Notes under the pieces: generated by a model
What the model was told of the DNA's origin: nothing
Database searches by the model: none
The model's input: only the letters and a program-made list of their open reading frames with translations
Part shown: positions 1 through 7,715 of the stretch, in pieces
Position numbering within the stretch: position 1 is the stretch's first letter
Layout: each line of letters begins with the position of its first letter
Position numbers and translations under genes: made by a program
NCBI GenBank assembly: GCA_023248035.1
Contig: JAHFFJ010000006.1
Coordinates: 1-37,912 of the forward strand
Direction of reading: 5' to 3'
Source: Microcaldota archaeon
GTDB taxonomy: Archaea; Micrarchaeota; Micrarchaeia; Anstonellales; Bilamarchaeaceae
Length of the DNA: 37,912 bases

Positions 1-1
1 T

Positions 2-427
2 TCGTCGTCACCTGAATATGTAATGGTGCTTATAGACTCGAATGGTATCACTCCAGAGTTTAAGAGTAAAATTGAATTAGAAATCAAGAACCTTGGAAAA
101 TCTTTAGGTCGTGATTTCATGGTTGGAGTATTTACTACCGATACTCATCAAATGAACATGGTTAAGGGGGTTCTAAATCCTCTTAAGGACGAATCTAATG
201 TTCTTGCTACAATAAAGGAGGCCTGTAGCGAAGCATTGTCGGATATGCAACCCTGTAAGTTCTTTTCAGATAATCGCTGGTTCGATATTAAGGTTATCGG
301 AGCCAAGCAGTCAATTGAAGTTATTTCTACTGTAAATTCAATAGTTGCAGTAGCAAAAATTACTCTACCGCTCGTTTTCATAGGTGGCGTATTATTACTT
401 TTAGCTATAATCACGAAATTCTTCTAA
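2..427 (+). CDS. Unknown C-terminally membrane-anchored protein (5' partial)
   Basis: I do not recognise this protein. The first ATG in the window is at 23, but the frame is open to the left edge and reads as protein there (SSSPEYV before MVLIDSNG), so the true start is probably outside the window. The visible part has a soluble domain with alternating beta and helix character and ends in one hydrophobic segment (about residues 108-133 counted from the ATG at 23) followed by KFF. This suggests a single C-terminal membrane anchor with the main domain on one side of the membrane. No catalytic motif is obvious. It lies just upstream of the promoter of the variable-protein gene at 524 and is probably a separate transcription unit. 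Confidence 0.6.
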   Translation, partial: SSSPEYVMVLIDSNGITPEFKSKIELEIKNLGKSLGRDFMVGVFTTDTHQMNMVKGVLNPLKDESNVLATIKEACSEALSDMQPCKFFSDNRWFDIKVIGAKQSIEVISTVNSIVAVAKITLPLVFIGGVLLLLAIITKFF

Positions 428-455
428 ATTGAAGGATAGGACATTGAAGAACAAG

Positions 456-500
456 ATGTGGGAAAAGATAGGTTTTTAAGTAATTTGTTCTATATAAATA
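456..500 (+). promoter_or_regulatory. Promoter of variable-protein gene 1, with box shared with gene 2
   Basis: The 14-mer ATGTGGGAAAAGAT at 456-469 is followed 17 nt from its start by TTTTTAA. The identical 14-mer with the same spacing to TTTTTAA occurs at 27249, upstream of the second variable-protein gene. A TATA-like TATATAAATA lies at 491-500, about 27 nt before the ATG at 524, so the transcript would start close to the start codon. The shared block suggests common regulation or a shared origin of the upstream DNA. Confidence 0.55.
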
Positions 501-523
501 TTGCCATTAATAGAGGTGTATCT

Positions 524-1189
524 ATGGTTGCTGCCGTAGCGATTCAAAAATATAAAAGGACAACTGATCCGAAAAGAATGATGGTTCATGCCTTGCTTAG
601 CGAGGCTATTAGAAAAGATTGGGATGCCATCAAAGGTTTTCTTCCAGCGAGAACAGCAACTTATACCAGATATGATAACGGTGCAACAAAAGCAGTAGCA
701 TGGGATGAAGGAGGAAAAGAAACAAAAATAGATTTACCTCTTAACCACGGTTGGTATGTGCCGGATGGGAATCCATTTGCGATACCAAACGGCAAAGAAA
801 GCAATAGAGAGGATCCAGTTGCTCTCTACTTATATCGTTATCAAGATAGAAGTTTTAATGGCCCTCTTGGTTGTGGCGACTACTGGAGCGTTGGCGGCGG
901 GAGGCGGTTCGTTGCCGGTGGCGATTGGTCCGATGTTGCCGGGGTGGCTTTGGTTGGTCGCGAAGCGACCGCGCCGCTGGTCAGGGTACCAAGAGAAGCG
1001 CTTGTCACAGTTAGTGATCCAAAAGCATTGCTACAAAGGGCTGAACAATTAGAAGGAGCTGCAAAAGAGCTCACAGAAAGGTTGGGTGGCGTGCTTAATC
1101 CAGAGGATTATGCAAGATTGATTAAGCCAACAGCTGATGAAGCAGCCTTTCTAAGAGAATTGGCAGGAAAAATTCAAAAGAATGAGTGA
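524..1189 (+). CDS. DGR-like variable protein 1 (predicted C-type-lectin-like fold)
   Basis: I take the start as ATG 524 (MVAAVAIQ), not the upstream in-frame codon at 458. The sequence around it (GGTGTATCTATGGTTGCT) matches the start of the related gene at 27425, and a TATA box lies about 27 nt upstream. The protein has 221 residues. A GWY...DG.P...SN motif lies around residues 75-100. It is followed by a Gly/Asp/Arg/Trp-rich segment (CGDYWS, RRFVAGGDW) ending in GVALVG, coded by DNA of about 866-958 that is very poor in A and rich in NNC/NNT codons, unlike the AT-rich surroundings. This is the pattern expected when AAY codons of a DGR template are mutagenised at A. The FGE/C-type-lectin fold is inferred from the RR...DW...GVALVG pattern. 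Unlike gene 2 it keeps a tail of about 75 residues, Ala/Glu-rich and helical, after the segment. No reverse transcriptase lies nearby. Confidence 0.65.
   Translation: MVAAVAIQKYKRTTDPKRMMVHALLSEAIRKDWDAIKGFLPARTATYTRYDNGATKAVAWDEGGKETKIDLPLNHGWYVPDGNPFAIPNGKESNREDPVALYLYRYQDRSFNGPLGCGDYWSVGGGRRFVAGGDWSDVAGVALVGREATAPLVRVPREALVTVSDPKALLQRAEQLEGAAKELTERLGGVLNPEDYARLIKPTADEAAFLRELAGKIQKNE
866..970 (+). other. Candidate DGR variable region with 3' GC-rich end and hairpin (gene 1)
   Basis: This segment has about 10% A on the coding strand, whereas the flanks are A-rich. Most codons are NNC or NNT. It ends in GGGGTGGCTTTGGTTGGT (941-958), which is 17/18 identical to 28151-28168 in gene 2. A perfect hairpin GGTCGC-GAA-GCGACC (956-970) overlaps this end. 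A GC-rich homology end followed by a short hairpin is the known architecture at the 3' side of DGR variable regions. The left boundary is approximate because no template repeat is available. Confidence 0.55.
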
Positions 1190-1195
1190 CCTAAT

Positions 1196-2029
1196 TCATC
1201 CGCCAACCATCATCCGCAATATGTCTCTTATCCCAGGCGCAAAACCCATTATCATTAATATCAGCGCCAGATAATTTAAATCCTCACGATCTACCGTTTC
1301 TTTCTTAAGTACATGAGCAGCTCCAAATGCCAATATGCTCTTCAATAAATAGAAGGTAAAAAAAGTTCCAGTTATTTCACCTATTGCAGAAGAAAATACG
1401 TGTTGCTCAAAGTAAGTAATCCCGGAAATTTTTGAAAATATATCAATTACAAAAAAAGTAGCTGCACCATCCAATGCTTGACCCATTACGATCCCTGCAA
1501 GTACCATATCCTTGAAATATCTGTAAGCCAAATATGCCGGTATCGCTGCCAATATGACTATGGGTATTGCATAAGCTGCATATGCCATGAATGGCACTAA
1601 AATGATAAAATGGGGAATCCAGAGTGCCAGGCCAGCGTATTTGACCAAATGCAAAGCATTCAGTTTTTTGAATATTAATAATGAAAGTAAGAATAGTCCT
1701 GCAGTTACTATGTAAATTCCCGGAGTCACTGTAAAATAACCATAATCCCAAATATGGCTATCAAGCATTAGTTTGTGTATCGGGCTTACTGCTTTGAAGA
1801 CGCCACTATCTATAGAATCAGTAACCACCCTTATTGTAGATCCAAAAAGCACAAAGCTTAGGGCTCCAAATATGAATTCTCGATCTATCTTAACCCTGCT
1901 CTTTAGCAGTATTCTGATCAAATATATCGCAACTATTGCTATTACTGCATAAGTCAATGTATTGACGATATTATAGCCGGTTTTATCCCAAATAGGCTTG
2001 ATATAGTAATCGTATATAAAGTTTTCCAT
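1196..2029 (-). CDS. DUF63 family multipass membrane protein
   Basis: This is a 277-residue integral membrane protein with about 7-8 hydrophobic segments. The N-terminal YDYYIKPIWDKTGYNIVNTLTYAVI, the LFGSTIRVVTD motif and the TPGIYI motif match the archaeal DUF63 family, whose function is unknown. The length is normal for the family (about 280). It converges on the variable-protein gene, ending 6 nt from its stop. It diverges from rnp4 with only 12 nt between the start codons, so its promoter must lie inside rnp4. A TATA-like TTTTTATAATATTTC on the minus strand at about 2058-2072 fits. Confidence 0.8.
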   Translation of the reverse strand: MENFIYDYYIKPIWDKTGYNIVNTLTYAVIAIVAIYLIRILLKSRVKIDREFIFGALSFVLFGSTIRVVTDSIDSGVFKAVSPIHKLMLDSHIWDYGYFTVTPGIYIVTAGLFLLSLLIFKKLNALHLVKYAGLALWIPHFIILVPFMAYAAYAIPIVILAAIPAYLAYRYFKDMVLAGIVMGQALDGAATFFVIDIFSKISGITYFEQHVFSSAIGEITGTFFTFYLLKSILAFGAAHVLKKETVDREDLNYLALILMIMGFAPGIRDILRMMVGG

Positions 2030-2041
2030 CGTACCAACTTC

Positions 2042-2341
2042 ATGGATAGTAGGCGCAGAAATATTATAAAAACCAGTGTACTATCCTCTATAGCGAAACT
2101 ATTGGTTGAAGCTAGAAATTCATATAAAAAATCCAATTCCGTTCGTTCAAAAAGATACACAAAAATGGCATTTGATCTTCTAAAAAAGCATCGTGCCAGG
2201 CTTCCACCTGAACTTAAAAATAGCTTTTGCAGAAAATGCCTGTTAATCTGGATACCGGATAGTACCATGACCATCGCTTATGATCGTAAAAATCACTGTC
2301 TGCGTGTTACCTGCACATGTGGCCATAATAAAAGAATTTAG
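2042..2341 (+). CDS. rnp4: Ribonuclease P protein component 4 (Rpp21/Rpr2 family)
   Basis: This is a 99-residue protein subunit of archaeal RNase P, which matures tRNA 5' ends. The N-terminal helical part (SIAKLLVEARNSYKK, RSKRYTKMAFDLLKKHR) is followed by RLPPELKNSFCRKC and, near the C terminus, TCTCGHNKR. Together these give the four-Cys zinc ribbon of the Rpp21 family. The length is typical. GTATATAAAG at 2012-2021 lies 20-30 nt before the ATG, inside the divergent DUF63 gene, which implies a leaderless transcript. GGPP synthase follows 34 nt downstream. Confidence 0.85.
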   Translation: MDSRRRNIIKTSVLSSIAKLLVEARNSYKKSNSVRSKRYTKMAFDLLKKHRARLPPELKNSFCRKCLLIWIPDSTMTIAYDRKNHCLRVTCTCGHNKRI

Positions 2342-2375
2342 AAATCTATTTAATATTTTCAAACTATGTGATCTT

Positions 2376-3365
2376 ATGGATCTTTATCCTCATCTTAAGG
2401 ACTACCTCTCATTGGTAGAAGAATTGATGCAGGCTGATATTGCACGACAAGATAGTCGAATATACGGCCTTATAGGGCCATTTATTAAAAGGGGTGGCAA
2501 GCGAGTTCGTCCTGCTCTTTGTCTCCTCTCTTGCTCTGCTACTGGTGGTGTTTATCAGTCTGTAATTGAACCATCAATGATCATTGAGCTCTTCCATAAC
2601 TTTACCCTAATCCATGATGATATCGAAGACGATTCAAAATTTCGAAGAGGTGAACCTACACTACACGTTACCTATGGTATTCCTATTGCCATTAACTCTG
2701 GTGATGCACTTTATACCTTATTATGGCAAAAAATAGTCGCATTAAAAATTAAACCAAAGAGTCGTTTGTTGGTTCTACAGTCACTCTATGCGCAAACATT
2801 CAAAAAAGTTGTTGATGGTCAGGGTATTGAGCTTTCATGGATAATGAGTGGTCGTTTTGATGTTTCAGAATCAGAATACTTTCAGATGATAAATGGTAAA
2901 ACATCTGCACTAATTGGCCTTTCATGCGAAGTTGGGGCACTTCTCTCTGGAAGTAATAAGAAAACCCGGGCTCTGCTAAGAACCTACGGTGAAAATATCG
3001 GAACTGCATTCCAAATTCAGGATGACATCCTTAATCTTAGTGGTGATTTTGATAAATATAAGAAAGAAATTGGTGGTGACATTACTGAAGGTAAAAGAAC
3101 CCTTATGGTGGTACACTCAATTAGTAATTCATCAGAAGTTGATCGTAATCGTTTAATCTCCATACTTAAGAGCCATACTAGCGATAAAAAAATAATAGAA
3201 GAAGCAATCTCAATAATAAAAAAAACCGGTTCTGTTGATTATGCTCGTTCTCATGCAGTTCGTCTTGTTGAGGATGCAAAGAAATTACTAACAAAATTAG
3301 GTGACTCACAAGATAAACAGGCGCTTATCTCGACTGCGGATTATTTTATTAGCCGCGAGCTATGA
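2376..3365 (+). CDS. idsA: Geranylgeranyl diphosphate synthase (polyprenyl synthetase family)
   Basis: This enzyme condenses isopentenyl diphosphate with allylic diphosphates to make the C20 precursor of archaeal lipids. I take the start at ATG 2376 (MDLYPHLKDYL), giving 329 residues: the upstream in-frame codons overlap rnp4 in another frame, and a TATA-like ATTTAATATTTTC lies about 25 nt before 2376. RGGKRVRPAL, the first Asp-rich motif LIHDDIEDD and the second motif QIQDDILNLSGD are all intact. Phe at the fifth position before the first DD is the residue associated with C20 product length in archaeal type enzymes, so GGPP is the likely product. The stop overlaps the ATG of the next gene (ATGA), indicating co-transcription. 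Confidence 0.88.
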   Translation: MDLYPHLKDYLSLVEELMQADIARQDSRIYGLIGPFIKRGGKRVRPALCLLSCSATGGVYQSVIEPSMIIELFHNFTLIHDDIEDDSKFRRGEPTLHVTYGIPIAINSGDALYTLLWQKIVALKIKPKSRLLVLQSLYAQTFKKVVDGQGIELSWIMSGRFDVSESEYFQMINGKTSALIGLSCEVGALLSGSNKKTRALLRTYGENIGTAFQIQDDILNLSGDFDKYKKEIGGDITEGKRTLMVVHSISNSSEVDRNRLISILKSHTSDKKIIEEAISIIKKTGSVDYARSHAVRLVEDAKKLLTKLGDSQDKQALISTADYFISREL

Positions 3366-5500
3366 AAAACTATTTAAATAAGCATGAGAAATTATGCTCG
3401 ATGACATTTACTAAACTTTTATTGTTCCTTATGTTATTGTCGACTACTTTCCTTGCATTTACTGTTAGCGACTACATTTTCTCTAATGAAACCAATGCTA
3501 CTATATCATATACTAACTTTACTGTGACTGGTGTTGACTACTCTCTAGTACAAATAAATTCGGTTGATACATTTTTGCTTAAGGGAACTGATTTAGTTAC
3601 AAATCAATCCCAGATAAATTCTGTTCTTCATTCGTACTATCTAAAGGCATACTATCCTACTGAAAGCGAATTGGAAGAACTTAAGTTTTTGGTCAAAAAA
3701 TTCAACGATAGTCGTAACGATGGTCTGGATTTTAAAAATAAGGAAGAATATGTGTGCAGGGATGATGTACTTCTGTCAAATGGTAAAATAACTGTTTCAG
3801 GAAAGCCTGTTATCTGCAATAATCAAAGTAATTGTCTCAATAATGCTGCTTTGCTTTATGGTGTTTATGGTGAGGCACTGGGTTTAGGTTCTCCAACAGT
3901 CATAGTACAACCCCTATTTGACTTTACGCCATCAAGTCTCACTATGGATTCTTTACTTGAAAATTACACCAAAATTTTAAATTCTTCAGATTCAGATGAA
4001 TTACCTGCTTCACTCCAATATATCAAGGACACATCACCGCAACTCAAACCCCTGTCACTAAAAATTGAAAATACAATATTTCGTACTCCTAAACTTCAAG
4101 ATCCTGAAGATAAGAAAATCTGTTTATTAAAATGCTGGGCAATCTGCCCCTCATTTGATCTAGATCAGGATGCTGCCGATCAGATCGTTTCAAAGTCAAC
4201 TGCTCTTTACCTAAAAGTCAGTCCGCTTAAAAATTTCAATTCTTCATCTACTAAATTATATAATTTGACACTCGCAAGGCTAGATTATGTTAAAAATGAG
4301 AAAACTGCAGTTTATTATCTTGATCTATTTTCACCTTTAAATCAAAGTGGTGAAGCTGTTATCTCATCTGCACAAGAGATATTATCCCATGTTTCAAATG
4401 TCAGTCTATCAGACTCTCTTAATTCTTTCAAGTCACTCCACAATTCCATACCACTAGATATCTCAAATAGAAATTTTACAAATCTTGATTATGATATTGC
4501 CAAATATTCTGCACTAAAGGAAATACTTGAAAATTCTTCTGCTGATGTGTCTCTAAAATATGAAGAAACAAGGATGGTAAAAAATAGTGCGTATTCCCTT
4601 ATCTTATTGCTTGAAACAAAAGATCTTGATCCTATATCAATGAAATCTTTTGAATTGTTAAAAAACAATACATATGACCTAAATCTAAAATTTAAGGATG
4701 GTATGACACTTGATGAACTAGAAGTGATAAAATCTAACTATACATCTGTTGAGGCTCAGGCAAAAGACCTATTAAATTCAGAAAGCATTGCACCTGCTGC
4801 TGAAGTTCTGCTCATAATGAGGACTCTTGCAAAAAAAATTAATGTCGGGCTTGCAAAATTCTCAACTGAAATTTCAATTCCTCGAACATACGTATCAGAT
4901 AATTCAATCGTTCTTCCTGCCCTCTCCGTTATTTTTTTCTTATCTTTTGCATCCTTGCTCTTTCTGTTCTTCATCTACCTTCTTTCATCTATGCACTTCC
5001 CAATTCCAAAAACCATGCCAATACTCGGGGTAGGATTTTTATGTACTATAATAATACTTCTACTATGTACGGTTCTTCTCTATCTCTTTTTAGTAAAAAC
5101 ATCTACCGATTCCACTATTGACGAATTTCTATCAGACTTTGAAACTAAAAACTCGACAGTAATCGTTCTAGATTTTAAACAAGCTTCATTCTCTGATTCA
5201 GAGGCTATGGCTTCCTGTGCCCAAACTCTTGCCGACTCTTTTGGGGAACAAAACAAAAGCTGGGAAATATACAGTTTAACTTCCAACACATGCACCTCTA
5301 CTGACAGTTATGGTGATAGCTATAGTTTTACCTCCATCGAGTGCTCAAAAAAGATAGAAAATGCCAGCTCTTCATTCATACTGCACTCAGCAATTGATAA
5401 TAAACCTCCAAAACTTTCAGCCATCTATAGGACAAAGGCCGAACTCTATGCAAATTTTGATTATTATGAATCATGCCCGTTAGTGGCTTTATTTGGTTGA
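3362..5500 (+). CDS. Large unknown envelope protein with C-terminal Cys-containing domain
   Basis: I do not recognise this 712-residue protein. It has an N-terminal hydrophobic segment (about residues 16-36), then a long Asn/Ser/Thr-rich region of about 480 residues with many NxS/T sites and a cluster of Cys residues (about 133-260). Two strong transmembrane segments follow (about 522-548 and 556-583), then a C-terminal domain of about 125 residues (DEFLSDF...ESCPLVALF). The last domain resembles the C-terminal domain of the next protein in spacing of SDF, IVxD, C, YS, C and a final C. The many sequons suggest the long region lies outside the cell. It overlaps GGPP synthase by 4 nt, and the next gene starts 4 nt after its stop, so the three form one operon. 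Confidence 0.7.
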   Translation: MKNYLNKHEKLCSMTFTKLLLFLMLLSTTFLAFTVSDYIFSNETNATISYTNFTVTGVDYSLVQINSVDTFLLKGTDLVTNQSQINSVLHSYYLKAYYPTESELEELKFLVKKFNDSRNDGLDFKNKEEYVCRDDVLLSNGKITVSGKPVICNNQSNCLNNAALLYGVYGEALGLGSPTVIVQPLFDFTPSSLTMDSLLENYTKILNSSDSDELPASLQYIKDTSPQLKPLSLKIENTIFRTPKLQDPEDKKICLLKCWAICPSFDLDQDAADQIVSKSTALYLKVSPLKNFNSSSTKLYNLTLARLDYVKNEKTAVYYLDLFSPLNQSGEAVISSAQEILSHVSNVSLSDSLNSFKSLHNSIPLDISNRNFTNLDYDIAKYSALKEILENSSADVSLKYEETRMVKNSAYSLILLLETKDLDPISMKSFELLKNNTYDLNLKFKDGMTLDELEVIKSNYTSVEAQAKDLLNSESIAPAAEVLLIMRTLAKKINVGLAKFSTEISIPRTYVSDNSIVLPALSVIFFLSFASLLFLFFIYLLSSMHFPIPKTMPILGVGFLCTIIILLLCTVLLYLFLVKTSTDSTIDEFLSDFETKNSTVIVLDFKQASFSDSEAMASCAQTLADSFGEQNKSWEIYSLTSNTCTSTDSYGDSYSFTSIECSKKIENASSSFILHSAIDNKPPKLSAIYRTKAELYANFDYYESCPLVALFG

Positions 5501-5504
5501 TTTT

Positions 5505-6131
5505 ATGAAAAAAGGTTCTAAAAAAAAATCAGTAGCCTCCACAAAGTCTCCTGAGAAAATTGAAAGTAAAGTTGAACCAGTGATAAAAGGAAGCAGTTTC
5601 GAAACACCTACCCCAGTTGTTCCTACTAACCTTTCTGTTCCTACTAATAATAATACAAAGAATAAAAATTCAACAATGAAAAACCTGGCGGTTATCGTTC
5701 TTTGTATCGTTTTAGTGCTATTGGCCTATCACTTCATTACTTACTCTGATAATAATTTTATTCCTGGTTCCCCCACGGATTCTGAAACTTTTAAGTCTGA
5801 CTTTAATTCCGCCAATCTTATATCCATCGTGATGGACGGACGCGGTGTTACTGATCAATCTACATTGAATAATATCCTTCAGTGTGGGGTAGATTTTGCC
5901 GGAAGTAGCGGTATGGGTGGGAAAAAGGTCAACTATTTTTCCATCTCTAATGAGAACTGTGCTGCTTCTGATGGGTTTCATAATTACAAGTATTGCTTTT
6001 CGAAACTTCCTGAGGGTTTGACAATATATGTGAAAGAAGGAACTACTGGTACTACTTACTATGACAATGGTATGGTCGTAACAGTTGGTAAGAATTATAC
6101 TCTTGGTACCTGCGGAATAAAACGGGTTTAA
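5505..6131 (+). CDS. Unknown single-pass protein sharing a domain with the upstream gene
   Basis: The protein has 208 residues from ATG 5505; a TTG at 5493 overlaps the previous stop and is unlikely. A Lys/Ser/Thr/Pro-rich cytoplasmic-like N terminus (about 60 residues) is followed by one membrane segment (VIVLCIVLVLLAYHFI) and an extracellular-like domain. That domain has SDF, IVMD, a Cys, YFSISNENC, KYCF and a C-terminal CG, the same order as in the C-terminal domain of the 712-residue protein. It seems to be a stand-alone copy of that domain on its own anchor. Function unknown; partner of the upstream gene by operon position. Confidence 0.7.
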   Translation: MKKGSKKKSVASTKSPEKIESKVEPVIKGSSFETPTPVVPTNLSVPTNNNTKNKNSTMKNLAVIVLCIVLVLLAYHFITYSDNNFIPGSPTDSETFKSDFNSANLISIVMDGRGVTDQSTLNNILQCGVDFAGSSGMGGKKVNYFSISNENCAASDGFHNYKYCFSKLPEGLTIYVKEGTTGTTYYDNGMVVTVGKNYTLGTCGIKRV

Positions 6132-6197
6132 ATTCTAAAATTTCTCTTTTATTTTTTTACCCGTCATTTTTATCCATCATTTTTACCTATTTATTAT

Positions 6198-7415
6198 CTA
6201 CCTTGTCTTATATCTTAAGAATGCACCTACACCGCCAAATCCAGCGAGGAACTGGTTTCCTTCAACCGTATTGGTTGATATTATCTCAACGTTAATGCCA
6301 TGCTCACGTGCAAGATCAGTAAGTTCATCAATAAGTTCCATACTATTTTGTAATTTCATCTGTCCTTTGCAAGCTCCACAGGGTAAAGTTTCATCAACAC
6401 TTTCCTTGTAGATTTTCTTCTCCTCTGCATCACAAGAACTGCATTTATAGCTGCCAATAACATGCCTAATCCCCTCAGAAATCAGGACATTATCTGCCTG
6501 TTTTGATGAAATCGCCTCTCTTACTTCTTTTGCACCATAGATCGCAAGTCCATCGCTTACTACTGATTTTATGAAACGATCTACGATAATTTTTTCCTTT
6601 ACTGCTTCTTGTTGGGCAAGTATCACCTCACTCTTAGATAAAACCTCACGCACTCCATATTCTTCAGTGTAACCAGTATCAACTACTCCTAGTACTTTTA
6701 TCTGGTAGTTAAATGGACTCATTTTCATGAAAAATTCTTTTGCCGGACCAGGTCCTCCTACAATGACACCCTTAACAATACTTTTTTCATCTTTCAAATA
6801 TGCATTATCCATAGCATTTCCGATTCTCTTATAGTATACCTCGATCTGTTCTTCTATCAGTCTCTCATATCTTCTTGCCGACTGACCTCCTTTTCTGATC
6901 TTTGCATGTGCGGTCGAGTTCAGTTTTTTTATTATGTTAATGTTTGTTCCCTTTACACTCGCTATTGTAGCTTCCCTTCCATCCATAACCACAATGCCAT
7001 AAGAATCTGTAGATCCCAACATAGCTACTAGCGGATCAAGAAAAAACCTGCTATCACAGCGATAGGTTCCTATATTGAGTTTTTCTGGTGGTTCCAAGGA
7101 GAAAAGTTCAATGTCAGTTTTTGCAGCATTATCTGATACATTACCAGCAAAAACTGCAAGTCCATTTTCTGGTGTTTTTCTAAAAAGCTTTAGGTGATTC
7201 ATTATCCTTTCCAGGGCTCCTAATACGTTTAATTTTGTTGACTTTGATTTTATGTTGCTTGCCTGACTCATTTCCTCTCTTAACTTGTTATTCATCTCAT
7301 GTACTGGGGAACCTGAAGTTATGTAAACAGAAATAAGCTCAGTTCCACTACCTCTAAAAGACTCTAGTTTCTTAAGCTGTTTTTTAAGCTGGTACATTTT
7401 TTCCGTATCCGCCAT
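6198..7415 (-). CDS. prf1: Peptide chain release factor aRF1
   Basis: This is the class-1 release factor that reads all three stop codons and triggers peptide release. It has 405 residues, normal for archaeal aRF1. The N domain carries NIKS at residues 54-57 for stop-codon reading. The M domain carries GGQ at 176-178 (KGGQSARR) for hydrolysis. The C domain has GGPGPAKEFF and a CxxC...CxxC zinc element near residues 320-355. A 300-nt leader rich in hairpins precedes it, ending in an 80-nt element that can pair over the ribosome-binding site (see 7416-7493). No anomaly is seen in the coding sequence. Confidence 0.93.
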   Translation of the reverse strand: MADTEKMYQLKKQLKKLESFRGSGTELISVYITSGSPVHEMNNKLREEMSQASNIKSKSTKLNVLGALERIMNHLKLFRKTPENGLAVFAGNVSDNAAKTDIELFSLEPPEKLNIGTYRCDSRFFLDPLVAMLGSTDSYGIVVMDGREATIASVKGTNINIIKKLNSTAHAKIRKGGQSARRYERLIEEQIEVYYKRIGNAMDNAYLKDEKSIVKGVIVGGPGPAKEFFMKMSPFNYQIKVLGVVDTGYTEEYGVREVLSKSEVILAQQEAVKEKIIVDRFIKSVVSDGLAIYGAKEVREAISSKQADNVLISEGIRHVIGSYKCSSCDAEEKKIYKESVDETLPCGACKGQMKLQNSMELIDELTDLAREHGINVEIISTNTVEGNQFLAGFGGVGAFLRYKTR

Positions 7416-7493
7416 TCAAAACCCTCTACGCCATTCTAAGTGGGGTTTTGTATCCCCATCTATATGTCCTCTTCAATCTCATTCAAAACCCAC
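7416..7493 (-). promoter_or_regulatory. Leader element A of aRF1 with mutually exclusive pairings
   Basis: Read on the minus strand, this 78-nt leader contains GTGGGTTTTG, then CAAAACCCCAC, then GAGGGTTTTG directly before the ATG. The middle arm can pair with the upstream arm (10 bp with one bulged C) or with the downstream arm (CAAAACCC/GGGTTTTG, 8 bp), which includes the GAGG ribosome-binding site. A homologous element with compensating changes precedes the PDH E1 beta gene (29499-29578). This suggests a switch controlling translation. The ligand or trigger is unknown. Confidence 0.55.
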
Positions 7494-7497
7494 TCCT

Positions 7498-7675
7498 AAA
7501 AGAAACCTACGGTTTCTTTTTAACTTCCCTTTTTTGGATTTCCTTGAAAGGAAACTACGTTTCCTTTCTAACCTTCCTTTGAAAAGAACCAAGGTTCTTT
7601 TCTAATCTCCTTTAAAAGGGACCAAGGTCCCTTTTTATCCTCCTTTCATTTGACGGCCGGTTTTGTATCCGTCAA
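7498..7675 (-). repeat. Array of five consecutive perfect hairpins in the aRF1 leader
   Basis: Five inverted repeats lie end to end: 7498-7520 (10-bp stem, loop TAC), 7546-7568 (10-bp stem, loop TAC), 7581-7602 (10-bp stem, loop AA), 7614-7635 (10-bp stem, loop AA) and 7650-7675 (7-bp stem TTGACGG/CCGTCAA). Each stem has a different sequence, so the structures are conserved rather than copied. Read on the minus strand the spacers carry purine words such as AAAGGAGATTAG and AAAGGAAGG. Related hairpins and spacers occur at 27301-27410. A partial copy of the leader element (GGGGTTTTCAAATGG, minus strand) lies at 7690-7706. Confidence 0.75.
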
Positions 7676-7715
7676 CCTGTTTTACTCCTTCCATTTGAAA
7701 ACCCCTAAAATTAAT

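Noticed and set aside
458-523. Upstream start for variable-protein gene 1
   Set aside because: It would translate the promoter box and TATA-like sequence. The start at 524 matches the second gene.
756-1052. Open frame overlapping variable-protein gene 1 in another frame
   Set aside because: It is open mainly because the A-poor segment lacks stop codons. It has no ribosome-binding site and overlaps the supported gene.
7498-7675. CRISPR array
   Set aside because: The stems differ in sequence from unit to unit and the units are about 22 nt with short spacers. There is no identical direct repeat.
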